Below, in pieces: positions 1-6,585 of a stretch of DNA of 17,489 bases; the stretch's first letter is position 1; every line of letters starts with the position of its first letter. The notes beneath the pieces were generated by a model that ran no database searches, had not been told where the DNA came from, and was given only the letters and a program-made list of their open reading frames with translations. The stretch comes from an uncultured Alphaproteobacteria bacterium (GTDB taxonomy: Bacteria; Pseudomonadota; Alphaproteobacteria; CAAHEQ01; UBA3637). The position numbers and the translations under genes were made by a program. The stretch spans positions 1 to 17,489 of the forward strand of contig CAKPYQ010000021.1 in assembly GCA_934203105.1 (NCBI GenBank), in the 5' to 3' direction.

Positions 1-56
1 TTCAAAAAAATGATTTTTGATTGAGGTTTGGGGCGCGCAAAAATCATTTTTTTGAA
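1..56. repeat. Inverted repeat element IR1, copy A
   Basis: Two perfect 19-base arms, at 1-19 and 38-56, are inverted complements separated by an 18-base G-rich loop. The arm core is an A7-TGATTTTTG block. The same arms recur at 16915-16933 and 16953-16971 with a different G-rich loop, so this is a repeat family and not a one-off terminator. The element begins at the window edge, so its left boundary is unknown. All three forward frames contain stops here, so this copy is non-coding. Confidence 0.85.
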
Positions 57-110
57 TAGGTTATGGAGGAGTTTTTTTATTGAGTTGATGATGTGTCATC
101 GAATATAGCG

Positions 111-154
111 AAATGTGCGGCGCGGGCGCGCGAAAAATTGCGCGCCGCACATTT
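111..154. repeat. Inverted repeat element IR2, copy A
   Basis: Perfect 14-base arms at 111-124 and 141-154 (AAATGTGCGGCGCG and its complement) flank a 16-base loop starting GGCGCGCG. It is a GC-rich hairpin in AT-rich DNA. A second copy with 15-base arms lies at 17035-17081. The loop start is conserved between copies while the rest varies, which suggests a mobile or structurally maintained repeat. Confidence 0.85.
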
Positions 155-174
155 GATGTTATGATGAAGTAAAA

Positions 175-203
175 AGATTCTTCGCGTGCGCTCAGAATGA
201 CAG
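175..203. repeat. Short dispersed repeat, copy A
   Basis: The segment starting AGATTCTTCGCGTGCGCTCA and ending GAATGAC recurs at 16999-17025 with one base changed. Its complement resembles a short repeat seen in many bacterial genomes, which yields spurious peptides of the CHSER type; that wider distribution is from memory. Together with IR1 and IR2 it makes up most of the recognisable content of the 351-base stretch downstream of ruvB. The rest of 204-351 is AT-rich and I see no convincing gene or terminator in it. Confidence 0.7.
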
Positions 204-351
204 GTGGGGAAAAAGACGTTCAAAATGACCCATTGGAAAAACAAAGTCAAAATAAAATCCATTCGGAGTTAAAAAAAACAGGCTTTAAACGATACTGCAA
301 CAGATGCAGCACCTGAATAAAAAACAAACTGCGCTTTACGGTATTTCAGGC

Positions 352-1386
352 TTAATCTTGCACTTCATCAAACAATGTTTGAACAACGGCCGGCGGCTTT
401 AATCCGATCTGATTAAACCCAAAAGCTGTTAAAACTCGACCTCTGGACGTGCGTTGAACTAACCCTTCTTGCATCAAATACGGCTCAATGACTTCCTCAA
501 TTGTATCACGTTCCTCCGACAAAGCCGCAGATAAAGTATCTGCCCCCACGGGTCCGCCATTATATTTTTCGGCAATGCAACGCAAATAGCGCCGATCCAT
601 CATATCCAAGCCCATTTTGTCAACGTCCAGCTGTTTTAAAGACGAATCAGCAATCGCCGCATCAATTTCTTTTTTGCCCGCCACAATCGCAAAGTCACGA
701 ACTCGACGCAACAAGCGTCCGGCAACACGAGGCGTTCCTCTGGATCTGCGCGCGATTTCGTGCGCTCCGTCCGCAGATATCGCTATTCCCAACAATGTTG
801 CAGCGCGCGAAACGATTTTTTGCAAATCCTCGACATTGTAAAAATTCAGCCGCACCGGAATTCCAAATCGATCCCGCAAAGGCGTCGTCAACAATCCCGT
901 TCGCGTCGTTGCACCCACCAACGTAAAAGGTGGCAAATCAATTCGAACAGATCGCGCCGCCGGCCCTTCCCCGATAACCAAATCCAATTGGAAATCTTCC
1001 ATAGCCGAATAAAGCACTTCTTCGATCGTCGAATTCAACCGGTGTATCTCATCGATGAACAAAACATCGTGCGGTTCAAGATTGGTTAAAATAGCGGCTA
1101 AATCCCCCGCTTTGGAAATCATCGGGCCGGAAGTCGGACGAAAACCCACGCCCAATTCTTTTGCAATGATTTGCGCCAACGTCGTTTTACCCAACCCCGG
1201 AGGCCCCGCCAACAAAACATGATCCAACGAATCGCCACGTTCTTTGGCCGCCGCGATAAAAACGCGCAAATTATCGCACGCTTGCTTTTGCCCCACAAAA
1301 TCCGACAAATGCTGCGGGCGGATCGATGTGTTTAATTCTTCCTCACCGGCTTGACGCTTCGGCGTAATAATGCGTTCATCAACCAT
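352..1386 (-). CDS. ruvB: Holliday junction branch migration ATPase RuvB
   Basis: RuvB is the AAA+ motor that assembles as hexamers on either side of a RuvA-bound Holliday junction and drives branch migration in recombinational repair. The 344-residue length is normal for the family. A Walker A motif GPPGLGKT is at residues 61-68 and a Walker B motif LFIDEIH at 109-115. The sensor-1 region GATTRTG follows, and a winged-helix DNA-binding domain fills the C-terminal third. The start codon overlaps the end of ruvA by 8 bases, so the two are translationally coupled. ruvC is not in this window. I see no clear terminator after the stop. The identification is secure. Confidence 0.98.
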   Translation of the reverse strand: MVDERIITPKRQAGEEELNTSIRPQHLSDFVGQKQACDNLRVFIAAAKERGDSLDHVLLAGPPGLGKTTLAQIIAKELGVGFRPTSGPMISKAGDLAAILTNLEPHDVLFIDEIHRLNSTIEEVLYSAMEDFQLDLVIGEGPAARSVRIDLPPFTLVGATTRTGLLTTPLRDRFGIPVRLNFYNVEDLQKIVSRAATLLGIAISADGAHEIARRSRGTPRVAGRLLRRVRDFAIVAGKKEIDAAIADSSLKQLDVDKMGLDMMDRRYLRCIAEKYNGGPVGADTLSAALSEERDTIEEVIEPYLMQEGLVQRTSRGRVLTAFGFNQIGLKPPAVVQTLFDEVQD

Positions 1387-1993
1387 TCTTTTTCCCTATT
1401 TCCTTTAAAGACAAGCGAATCAAATCCGATATGCCGATTCCGTCATTTTCTTTATAAACAGCACCAACAACAATGCCGGCTTCGCTGCGTCCGTAACCCA
1501 AGTTTATCAACGCCGATATAGCCTCTTGCACAACAGAAGAGCCAACGGACAAATCCGACATATTTGCCGGCATATCCAAAGGAACGCCGACAGCAACAGC
1601 CTTTCCTTTTAATTCCGTAATCAAGCGAACGCCCAGTTTCGGGCCGACGCCACTGGCTTTTGTAAAAGCTTTTGAATCACCCGTTGCAACGGCAACCGCC
1701 AAATCATTTGCAGACAGCGCCGACAAAATCGCCAAAGCCACTTTGGCACCAACGCCTTGAACCCCCGTCAACACATTAAACCATTCTTTTTCGGCCGCAT
1801 CGGCAAAACCGAATAAATGAATATGATCTTCCCGAACTTGCGTTTCAATCAACAAAGCGACATTGCCGCCTTTGGGAGGCATCGCCGACAAAGTCCGATT
1901 GGAACAAAAGACCCGATAACCGACGCCGTTGACGTCCAAAATCAAAAAGCCGTCATATATTCCGTCCAAAAGCCCCGTTAATTTTGCAATCAT
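1379..1993 (-). CDS. ruvA: Holliday junction DNA helicase subunit RuvA
   Basis: RuvA forms the tetramer that clamps the four-way junction and loads RuvB. The chosen start gives MIAKLTG and 204 residues, the normal family length. A longer frame reaches 2068, but its extra 25 residues are not RuvA-like, and the chosen ATG has AAAGGG placed upstream. The N-terminal OB fold is followed by two helix-hairpin-helix motifs (VQGVGAKVALAIL and ASGVGPKLG) and a small C-terminal domain that would contact RuvB. The stop overlaps the ruvB start by 8 bases. A promoter lies just upstream at 2019-2046. Confidence 0.97.
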   Translation of the reverse strand: MIAKLTGLLDGIYDGFLILDVNGVGYRVFCSNRTLSAMPPKGGNVALLIETQVREDHIHLFGFADAAEKEWFNVLTGVQGVGAKVALAILSALSANDLAVAVATGDSKAFTKASGVGPKLGVRLITELKGKAVAVGVPLDMPANMSDLSVGSSVVQEAISALINLGYGRSEAGIVVGAVYKENDGIGISDLIRLSLKEIGKKNG

Positions 1994-2018
1994 TTGTTTT
2001 CCCTTTGTTCTTTTTTTC

Positions 2019-2046
2019 ATCATAGCAAAGATAAAAAAAATTGCAA
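2019..2046 (-). promoter_or_regulatory. Predicted sigma-70 promoter for ruvAB
   Basis: On the minus strand, TTGCAA (2041-2046) is followed by a 16-base spacer and TATGAT (2019-2024), ending about 25 bases before the ruvA start. The same TTGCAA -35 box occurs at the tRNA-Thr and tRNA-like array promoters. It would let ruvAB be transcribed independently of the upstream rubrerythrin gene. Confidence 0.6.
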
Positions 2047-2069
2047 AGGAAAAATAAGTTTTTTTCACA

Positions 2070-2648
2070 CTACCAATTTTGCATTATTTTTTCAAAATAA
2101 GCTTGCGGGTGGTCGCAACTGGGACATTTTTCGGGCGGCTCTTCGCCGGTCATGACATAACCGCAGTTACTGCATTGCCACACAACAGCCGGCGTACGCT
2201 TAAAAACGCGACCTTTGATTAAGTTGTCCGCCAACTCCATATATCGCTTTTCATGCGCGCGCTCTGCAATCGATATCGATCGAAACACCCTTGCAATTTC
2301 CGGAAAGCCTTCTTCATCGGCCGTTTCAGCAAAAGCAGGATACAAAATATCGCCTTCCTCGTGTTCATTTTGCGTGGCCTCTTGCAGATTTTCCAAAGTC
2401 GATGCAATCACGCCCGCCGGAAAAGAAGCGCTGATTTCCAACTCTCCGCCTTCCAAAAACTTAAAAAAACGTTCGGCATGTTCTTTTTCCTGATTGGCCG
2501 TCAATGTAAAAATATTTGATATTTGAACATAGCCTTCCTTTTTGGCTTTGGACGCCCACAAAGTATAACGATTGCGCGCTTGGCCTTCGCCCGCAAACGC
2601 TTTTAACAGATTTTTTTCGGTTTCGGTTCCTTTAACGGATTTTGTCAT
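2070..2648 (-). CDS. rbr: Rubrerythrin
   Basis: Rubrerythrin reduces hydrogen peroxide in the cytoplasm with electrons passed through a rubredoxin-type centre, and is typical of anaerobes and microaerophiles. The 192-residue protein has the full set of predicted diiron ligands: E21, E54, E95, E98, E129 and H132. Its C-terminal rubredoxin-like domain has a Cys4 iron site, C159-x2-C162 and C175-x2-C178. The start is supported by AAAGGAG upstream. A separate rubredoxin gene at 3715-3855 may be the electron donor. ruvA follows after 76 bases, with its own promoter. Confidence 0.96.
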   Translation of the reverse strand: MTKSVKGTETEKNLLKAFAGEGQARNRYTLWASKAKKEGYVQISNIFTLTANQEKEHAERFFKFLEGGELEISASFPAGVIASTLENLQEATQNEHEEGDILYPAFAETADEEGFPEIARVFRSISIAERAHEKRYMELADNLIKGRVFKRTPAVVWQCSNCGYVMTGEEPPEKCPSCDHPQAYFEKIMQNW

Positions 2649-2765
2649 TTTTCTATCTCCTTTTTTTGTTAAACATTAAATAAAAGATAGGCGCTTTACA
2701 AAAAAATGAAAGCCGGCAAACAAAAATAAAATAACGCTGTATGTATTTACCATAAAAGACAAAAC

Positions 2766-2802
2766 AAAAAAGCGCCCCGACATAAAGTCAAAGACGCTTT
2801 TT
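2766..2802 (-). terminator. Rho-independent terminator of tRNA-His
   Basis: Read on the minus strand, AAAAAGCG pairs with CGCTTTTT around an inner region that contains a short GAC/GTC hairpin. The descending arm runs into a T-run. It lies directly after the tRNA-His 3' end. Confidence 0.75.
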
Positions 2803-2808
2803 AAAATA

Positions 2809-2886
2809 TGGGGCGGATGAAGGGACTCGAACTCTCGACATTCGGTACCACAAACCGACGCTCTAACCAACTGAGCTACATCCGCC
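2809..2886 (-). tRNA. tRNA-His (GUG)
   Basis: The minus strand folds into a full cloverleaf with acceptor stem GCGGATG/CATCCGC. The D-loop contains GG and the anticodon loop is UUGUGGU, giving anticodon GUG. The T-loop is UUCGAGU and CCA is encoded. An extra G at position -1 faces C73, the hallmark of histidine tRNA. The T-stem has one A-C mismatch. It has its own promoter and terminator. Confidence 0.95.
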
Positions 2887-2902
2887 ACAGATGAATGCTT
2901 TT

Positions 2903-2931
2903 CTTTTACTCAATTAAAAGACAAAAGTCAA
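2903..2931 (-). promoter_or_regulatory. tRNA-His promoter
   Basis: TTGACT (2926-2931), a 17-base spacer and TAAAAG (2903-2908) on the minus strand place the transcription start about 10 bases before the tRNA. The -35 box is preceded by AAAAAGTGC, a context shared with the tRNA-Thr and tRNA-like array promoters. Confidence 0.7.
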
Positions 2932-2947
2932 GCACTTTTTAAAAAAA

Positions 2948-3631
2948 TTATAAACATTTCTGACGCATCGTTGATATGGGCGCAAAGTTTTTATGATGCC
3001 CAACAACTTTATTTTGACTTTTCGAATTATTATAAAGCTGTTCCAAATCCGGACAATCCGCAAAAACTTGCTTACGGAAAGCCTGCGCCGACACCGTGTT
3101 CGAATTCCACAATGTCGTCTTTTGTGAATCGGCAAAACTTTCTTTAATCGAAGCTTCATAAATCGACGTGACCGACAAACGTTTTTCGTTCATTTGTTTG
3201 TGCATTTGCCATAAGTTTTCTGCGACCGGTTCCGATTGATTTAAAGCTTCCTCGACAAACTCTTTGCCGTACGGGTGAAGCCCTTTAAACGTCGCACCGC
3301 GCCACAAAGCAAACCGACGTGCATACGAAAAATCATTTTTCCAATCACCGACAACAATTTGCTTAATCGGCACAAAATTATTTGTCAACACGCAACAACG
3401 TGTCAAGCCCTCCAAAACGTCCACAGAAACCTTTGTCAAAACCTTTTTCAATCGCTCCATACGCATAACGGGCTTTGGAAAAAAGCTGATCATTTCATAG
3501 CGAGCTTCCAAACGTTTCATAAAAGATTTTACAACCTTTTCGGCTCTATTTAACTTTTTACCCTTAAAAAAAGTCCAATAACTGCTGAAACCGTTATTCA
3601 TATCACGGTCAAACCAAAAACTCCCAGACAC
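2948..3631 (-). CDS. Uncharacterised protein, GTG start
   Basis: I do not recognise this 227-residue protein. It is rich in basic and aromatic residues, has no signal peptide or membrane segment, and shows no catalytic motif I can name. It looks cytoplasmic and globular, with predicted helices toward the C-terminus. I chose GTG at 3631 because AAGAGG sits 8 bases upstream; another GTG at 3640 lies inside that Shine-Dalgarno sequence and would add three residues. There is no ATG at the head of the frame. The promoter in front is a near-perfect consensus (TTGACA, 17, TATACT), so the gene is probably well expressed at the transcript level, with the GTG start possibly moderating translation. The tRNA-His transcription unit lies just downstream. 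Confidence 0.75.
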   Translation of the reverse strand: MSGSFWFDRDMNNGFSSYWTFFKGKKLNRAEKVVKSFMKRLEARYEMISFFPKPVMRMERLKKVLTKVSVDVLEGLTRCCVLTNNFVPIKQIVVGDWKNDFSYARRFALWRGATFKGLHPYGKEFVEEALNQSEPVAENLWQMHKQMNEKRLSVTSIYEASIKESFADSQKTTLWNSNTVSAQAFRKQVFADCPDLEQLYNNSKSQNKVVGHHKNFAPISTMRQKCL

Positions 3632-3666
3632 TTGTACCACCTCTTTTTTTGATGAAAGAAAGCATC

Positions 3667-3695
3667 AGTATAGCGCCTTTTTTGATTTTTGTCAA
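3667..3695 (-). promoter_or_regulatory. Consensus sigma-70 promoter
   Basis: On the minus strand, TTGACA (3690-3695), a 17-base spacer and TATACT (3667-3672). The -35 box matches the consensus exactly and the -10 box misses by one base. It drives the uncharacterised gene at 2948-3631. Confidence 0.8.
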
Positions 3696-3714
3696 GATTT
3701 TTATAAAATTTTTT

Positions 3715-3855
3715 CTAAACTTCTTTTTCCACGAACAGATCTTTGCCGACGCCGCATAACGGACACGTCCAATCGTCGGGCAATTTTTCAAACGGAACTT
3801 CGCCGTCATAAACATATCCGCAAACAGAGCAAACCCATTGTTTTTTCATTTTCAT
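3715..3855 (-). CDS. Rubredoxin
   Basis: This 46-residue protein is a complete small rubredoxin, a one-iron electron carrier. It has two CxxC motifs, CSVCGYVYDG at residues 9-18 and CPLCG at 31-35, forming the Fe(Cys)4 centre. The conserved segment between them, PDDWTCP, is also present. Family members are usually about 50 residues. Two ATGs are possible: the upstream one (3855) is 3 bases from GGGAG and the next (3849) is 9 bases away, so the protein may be two residues shorter. Its likely partner is the rubrerythrin at 2070-2648. It sits 65 bases after the HAD phosphatase gene but has its own consensus promoter. Confidence 0.95.
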   Translation of the reverse strand: MKMKKQWVCSVCGYVYDGEVPFEKLPDDWTCPLCGVGKDLFVEKEV

Positions 3856-3883
3856 TGTCTCCCATTAGTTAATAACAAAAGTT

Positions 3884-3912
3884 AGTATAAGTTTTATTTT
3901 GCCATTTGTCAA
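3884..3912 (-). promoter_or_regulatory. Rubredoxin promoter
   Basis: On the minus strand, TTGACA (3907-3912), exactly 17 bases, then TATACT (3884-3889). It lies between the HAD gene stop and the rubredoxin start and gives rubredoxin strong independent transcription. I see no operator overlapping it. Confidence 0.8.
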
Positions 3913-3920
3913 TAAACGAC

Positions 3921-4571
3921 TTAATCAGCGTTTAAAATCATTTGCTCCAATGCGGCAAAATCTTTGAAAACCACGTCTGTCAAGTCGGCTTTGATTTCAT
4001 TCAAGCGATGATTTTCAATCAACATCGGTCGTACGCCGGCGGCAGTGGCTGCCAAATAATCGGGCAAAGCATCACCCACCATAAAAACATTTTGTGCATT
4101 GATTTTAAAAGGCACGCCCTCTAAACACTTAAAAATCGGATCCGGAAAGGGCTTATTACGCGCGGCGTCGCCGTTTGCCAAAGCGCCATCGAAACGAACG
4201 CCCGAAAAACACATCGGCATTTCTTTTTGCAACAACATTTTTTCTTTATTTGAGGCAACAAAAGCCAAAATCCCGATTTTATTTAATGTACGGATCAAAC
4301 TGACAGCACCGGCGGCTACCTTTACCAAAGGCAAGCTGTGTTGCAAATAAAGCTTTAAATATTGTTGATAAGCATCAACGGCATTCGCACCAAACATATT
4401 TTTAAAATTACCTTTCAGCGACTCGGCCGGATCCCAATGCGTTTTGCGCACCATATCCCAATTGCCGACGTGATAAAAGTCCAAAACGGGCTGTAAAGCC
4501 GTTGCAATTGCGGTACTTGTATCAACCAAAGTACCGTCCCAATCGAAAATTAAAGCTTTTGGTTTTTGCAT
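3921..4571 (-). CDS. HAD-superfamily hydrolase, phosphoglycolate phosphatase-like
   Basis: This is a 216-residue haloacid dehalogenase-type phosphatase, probably acting on a small phosphorylated metabolite such as 2-phosphoglycolate. Motif I is DWDGTLVDT, with catalytic D10 and D12. Motif II is the SN pair at 107-108, the motif III lysine is K140 (NKPFPDP), and motif IV is GDALPD at 166-171. The helical cap lies between motifs I and II. I chose the start at MQKPKAL because AAGGAG lies 5 bases upstream; the frame extends 12 codons further without support. Substrate cannot be read from sequence, so no symbol is given. Confidence 0.9.
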   Translation of the reverse strand: MQKPKALIFDWDGTLVDTSTAIATALQPVLDFYHVGNWDMVRKTHWDPAESLKGNFKNMFGANAVDAYQQYLKLYLQHSLPLVKVAAGAVSLIRTLNKIGILAFVASNKEKMLLQKEMPMCFSGVRFDGALANGDAARNKPFPDPIFKCLEGVPFKINAQNVFMVGDALPDYLAATAAGVRPMLIENHRLNEIKADLTDVVFKDFAALEQMILNAD

Positions 4572-4595
4572 AATAACTCCTTGATTTTTTGCCCG

Positions 4596-4623
4596 AATAT
4601 AGCACAAGGATAAAAAAAATCAA
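4596..4623 (-). promoter_or_regulatory. HAD phosphatase promoter
   Basis: On the minus strand, TTGATT (4618-4623), a 16-base spacer and TATATT (4596-4601), 25 bases before the start codon. It is divergent from the tRNA-Thr promoter, whose -35 box begins 20 bases away. Confidence 0.65.
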
Positions 4624-4642
4624 GATTTTTAAAAAAAAGTGC

Positions 4643-4671
4643 TTGCAATTTGTTTTAAAGTTGTGTATAAG
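4643..4671 (+). promoter_or_regulatory. tRNA-Thr promoter
   Basis: TTGCAA (4643-4648), 17 bases, then TATAAG (4666-4671), placing the start about 6 bases before the tRNA. The whole region from AAAAAAGTGC onward is nearly identical to the promoter of the tRNA-like array at 7246-7274. Confidence 0.8.
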
Positions 4672-4683
4672 TCTTTTTATCGT

Positions 4684-4759
<76 letters not shown>

Positions 4760-4766
4760 CTTTTAA

Positions 4767-4796
4767 AAGTCCCTGTTGAATGGGGCTTATTTTTTT
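4767..4796. terminator. Terminator between tRNA-Thr and tag
   Basis: AAGTCCC (4767-4773) pairs with GGGGCTT (4782-4788) around an 8-base loop and is followed by a T-run, terminating tRNA-Thr. On the opposite strand a shorter T-run follows, so it may also serve tag. The tag stop codon lies within it. Confidence 0.75.
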
Positions 4797-5350
4797 GTTT
4801 TATCGGACTTATTTTTGGCCAAAAAGCACCCCTCTTGATGATCACAAATAACGCCGACGGCTTGCAAAAAAGAATAAATAATAACCGTCCCGACAAATTT
4901 CATCCCTTGGCTTTGTAAGTCCTTTGAGATCTGATCAGACAGTTTTGAGCGCGTATTTACGCCGTTTCCGATGACAATTTTTCTGTCCGTCCAATGCCAC
5001 AAATATTTTGAAAAACTGCCCCATTGGCGTTGAATATTTATAAAAACTTTTGCGTTTTGAATGGCAGCCTTGATTTTCAACCGATTACGCACAATGCCCG
5101 CGTCTTGCATTAAAAGCTTTACTTTTTCATCGTCAAAGGCGGCGACTTTGGACACGTCAAACCCCGCGAAAGCCTTAATAAAAGCAGAGCGTTTACGCAA
5201 AATTGTTTTCCAAGATAAGCCGGCTTGAAACCCCTCCAACACCAATATTTCAAACAATTTTTGATCGTCGTATACGGGCACGCCCCATTCTTTATCGTGA
5301 TATTCGACGTAGGCATCAAAAGACAAATCAACCCAAGAACAACGCTGCAT
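4787..5350 (-). CDS. tag: DNA-3-methyladenine glycosylase I
   Basis: Tag excises 3-methyladenine from alkylated DNA in base excision repair. The 187-residue length is normal. Zinc-snap ligands expected for the family are present: C4, H18, H171 and C175. Other family hallmarks are YHDKEWGVP at 17-25 and LEGFQAGLSW at 38-47. The ATG has AAAGGA upstream and a good promoter at 5381-5409. The gene converges on tRNA-Thr and its stop lies in the shared terminator. Confidence 0.96.
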   Translation of the reverse strand: MQRCSWVDLSFDAYVEYHDKEWGVPVYDDQKLFEILVLEGFQAGLSWKTILRKRSAFIKAFAGFDVSKVAAFDDEKVKLLMQDAGIVRNRLKIKAAIQNAKVFINIQRQWGSFSKYLWHWTDRKIVIGNGVNTRSKLSDQISKDLQSQGMKFVGTVIIYSFLQAVGVICDHQEGCFLAKNKSDKTKK

Positions 5351-5380
5351 TTTATTTCCTTTTTTTAAAAATGTGGTTTT

Positions 5381-5409
5381 ATTATATCGGAGTTTTATCC
5401 AAAAATCAA
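5381..5409 (-). promoter_or_regulatory. tag promoter
   Basis: On the minus strand, TTGATT (5404-5409), 17 bases, then TATAAT (5381-5386), a perfect -10 box. It ends about 30 bases before the tag start codon. Confidence 0.75.
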
Positions 5410-5429
5410 ATTATAAACTTTGGTTCAGG

Positions 5430-5459
5430 TTGAGTTTTAAAGGGCGCACAGACTATATT
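5430..5459 (+). promoter_or_regulatory. mdaB-like gene promoter
   Basis: TTGAGT (5430-5435), an 18-base spacer and TATATT (5454-5459), divergent from the tag promoter and about 32 bases before the start codon. Confidence 0.55.
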
Positions 5460-5491
5460 AAAAGACAGAACAAAAAAAGGAGGCTTTTATT

Positions 5492-6043
5492 ATGGCAAAT
5501 ATTTTAATTATTGACGGTCATCAAAAATACGATTTTGCAAAGGGACGTTTATCCAAGACTTTGGTCAAAAAAATGAAAAACGTTTTATCCAAAAAACACG
5601 ATGTCAAAGAGACGGTTATTGAAAACGGCTATGTCATTAAAGAAGAACAAGACAAATTCCGTTGGGCCGACACTGTTATTTTTCAATTTCCCGTATTTTG
5701 GTTTGGCACGCCGGCACCGTTAAAGCAATATATGCAAGACGTTTTTGAACACGGCGTTTTGTTTGCCGGATCAGATAAAGGCTATGGAATGGGCGGCTTT
5801 TTGACCGGAAAAACCTATATGTTATCGACAACGTGGAACAGCCCGCTGGCCGCATTTGGTTCGGGCTTTTGGAGCGGAATTGACTCGCCGGACGAAGCTT
5901 TGACAGCGGTTCATCATTCGCTGGCATTTTTAGGGTTGAAACGTTTACCCAGCTTTTCTTGCCACGACGTTGTTAAAAATACCGATGTAGAAGCGTATTT
6001 AAAGGCTTTGGAGCGTCATTTAGACCTGATTTTCTTAAAATAA
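5492..6043 (+). CDS. mdaB: NADPH quinone reductase, MdaB-like flavodoxin-fold protein
   Basis: A 183-residue flavodoxin-like FAD/FMN oxidoreductase resembling E. coli MdaB, which reduces quinones by two electrons and so limits redox cycling. MANILIIDGH is the first beta strand and phosphate loop. FQFPVFWFGTPAPLKQY (about 69-85) matches the WQMPGWWMGAP-type segment of MdaB, and GKTYMLSTTWNSPLAAF (about 110-126) is the second flavin-binding segment. The start has AAGGAGG 9 bases upstream. It stands alone between its own promoter and the ssrA promoter. Assignment to the flavodoxin-fold reductase family is firm; the exact MdaB role is less so. Confidence 0.85.
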   Translation: MANILIIDGHQKYDFAKGRLSKTLVKKMKNVLSKKHDVKETVIENGYVIKEEQDKFRWADTVIFQFPVFWFGTPAPLKQYMQDVFEHGVLFAGSDKGYGMGGFLTGKTYMLSTTWNSPLAAFGSGFWSGIDSPDEALTAVHHSLAFLGLKRLPSFSCHDVVKNTDVEAYLKALERHLDLIFLK

Positions 6044-6055
6044 TCGATTCTGATA

Positions 6056-6084
6056 TTGATTTTTTTAAAGTTTTATCTTATACT
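6056..6084 (+). promoter_or_regulatory. ssrA promoter
   Basis: TTGATT (6056-6061), 17 bases, then TATACT (6079-6084). Predicted start is near 6091, just ahead of a GTCGA-GCAA-TCGAC hairpin at 6092-6105. Confidence 0.8.
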
Positions 6085-6090
6085 GAAAAT

Positions 6091-6561
6091 TGTCGAGCAA
6101 TCGACTATGATGCTAAACGATCAATGGAATAGGCATAATGGACTCGGGGGCAGTACCCGACACCTCCACCAATTTCATTAACGAAAGCGCGGGGCGTGCA
6201 GCCAAACGCGCAGTTGTCCGTAGAGGCAGAGTTTTTTTGTTTTAACGGACAAATGAAGTGCGGCGACGCCGGATTGAAAAGAAAGCGTACCATAATGTAC
6301 GAGCTTTTCAAGATAAGGCGCCAAACGTGCAGTTGTCCGCTAAAACAAAAAATGGGGGTGACATAGATTCGACATGTGCAATAAAGATTGAATCTTGTAT
6401 CCGGCATTGTACCGCCGTTATCGGGCTGAAACTTTAAATGCGAATGATAATTTCGCTCCTGTTGCTGTTGCTGTCTAATTGATAGCTTGCAACAAATTCA
6501 ATCCCTTTGGTGATGAGAACTGAAGGTGGGGTTGGTGCTTTCCCAGCAACAGAAAAGCACC
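6091..6561 (+). ncRNA. ssrA: Circularly permuted two-piece tmRNA
   Basis: tmRNA rescues stalled ribosomes and tags the nascent peptide for proteolysis. The gene order is permuted as in Alphaproteobacteria. The acceptor piece (about 6091-6171) comes first, with T-arm TCGGG/CCCGA and an end CACCTCC-ACCA. A 182-base intervening segment follows (6172-6353). The coding piece (6354 to about 6561) starts GGGGGTGACA, whose first seven bases pair with CACCTCC, including one G-U pair. The tag frame starts at GCG and reads ANDNFAPVAVAV before TAA; the last residue is valine where related tags usually end in alanine. The piece ends in a GGTGCTTT/AAAGCACC hairpin followed by a short T-run, immediately before sspB. 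The exact mature ends cannot be read from sequence. Confidence 0.93.
6201..6352 (+). repeat. Direct and inverted repeats in the ssrA intervening segment
   Basis: A 20-base word GCCAAACGCGCAGTTGTCCG (6201-6220) recurs at 6320-6339 with one change. The segment 6233-6252 is an inverted complement of 6333-6352 with one mismatch. TTGTCCGT near 6214-6221 can also pair with ACGGACAA at 6245-6252, so alternative hairpins compete. A further imperfect AAAGC-GTAC hairpin sits near 6281-6308. These would fold the spacer that is removed when the two tmRNA pieces mature. Confidence 0.75.
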
Positions 6562-6585
6562 GCTTTTTATCAAGAGGCAAAAAAA

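Noticed and set aside
77..262. 61-codon minus-strand frame over the left repeats
   Set aside because: It consists of repeat DNA (the CHSER-type short repeat and IR2) with no ribosome binding site or family resemblance.
280..351. Possible terminator after ruvB
   Set aside because: The two CAGGCTT words are direct, not inverted, repeats, and the CTGCA/TGCAG hairpin is too short and lacks a T-run.
501..1089. Plus-strand frames of 74 to 141 codons inside ruvB
   Set aside because: They are antisense shadows of a secure gene, with no start signals.
2676..2888. 70-codon minus-strand frame beginning MADVAQLVRASVCG
   Set aside because: It is a translation of tRNA-His itself, another common false ORF type.
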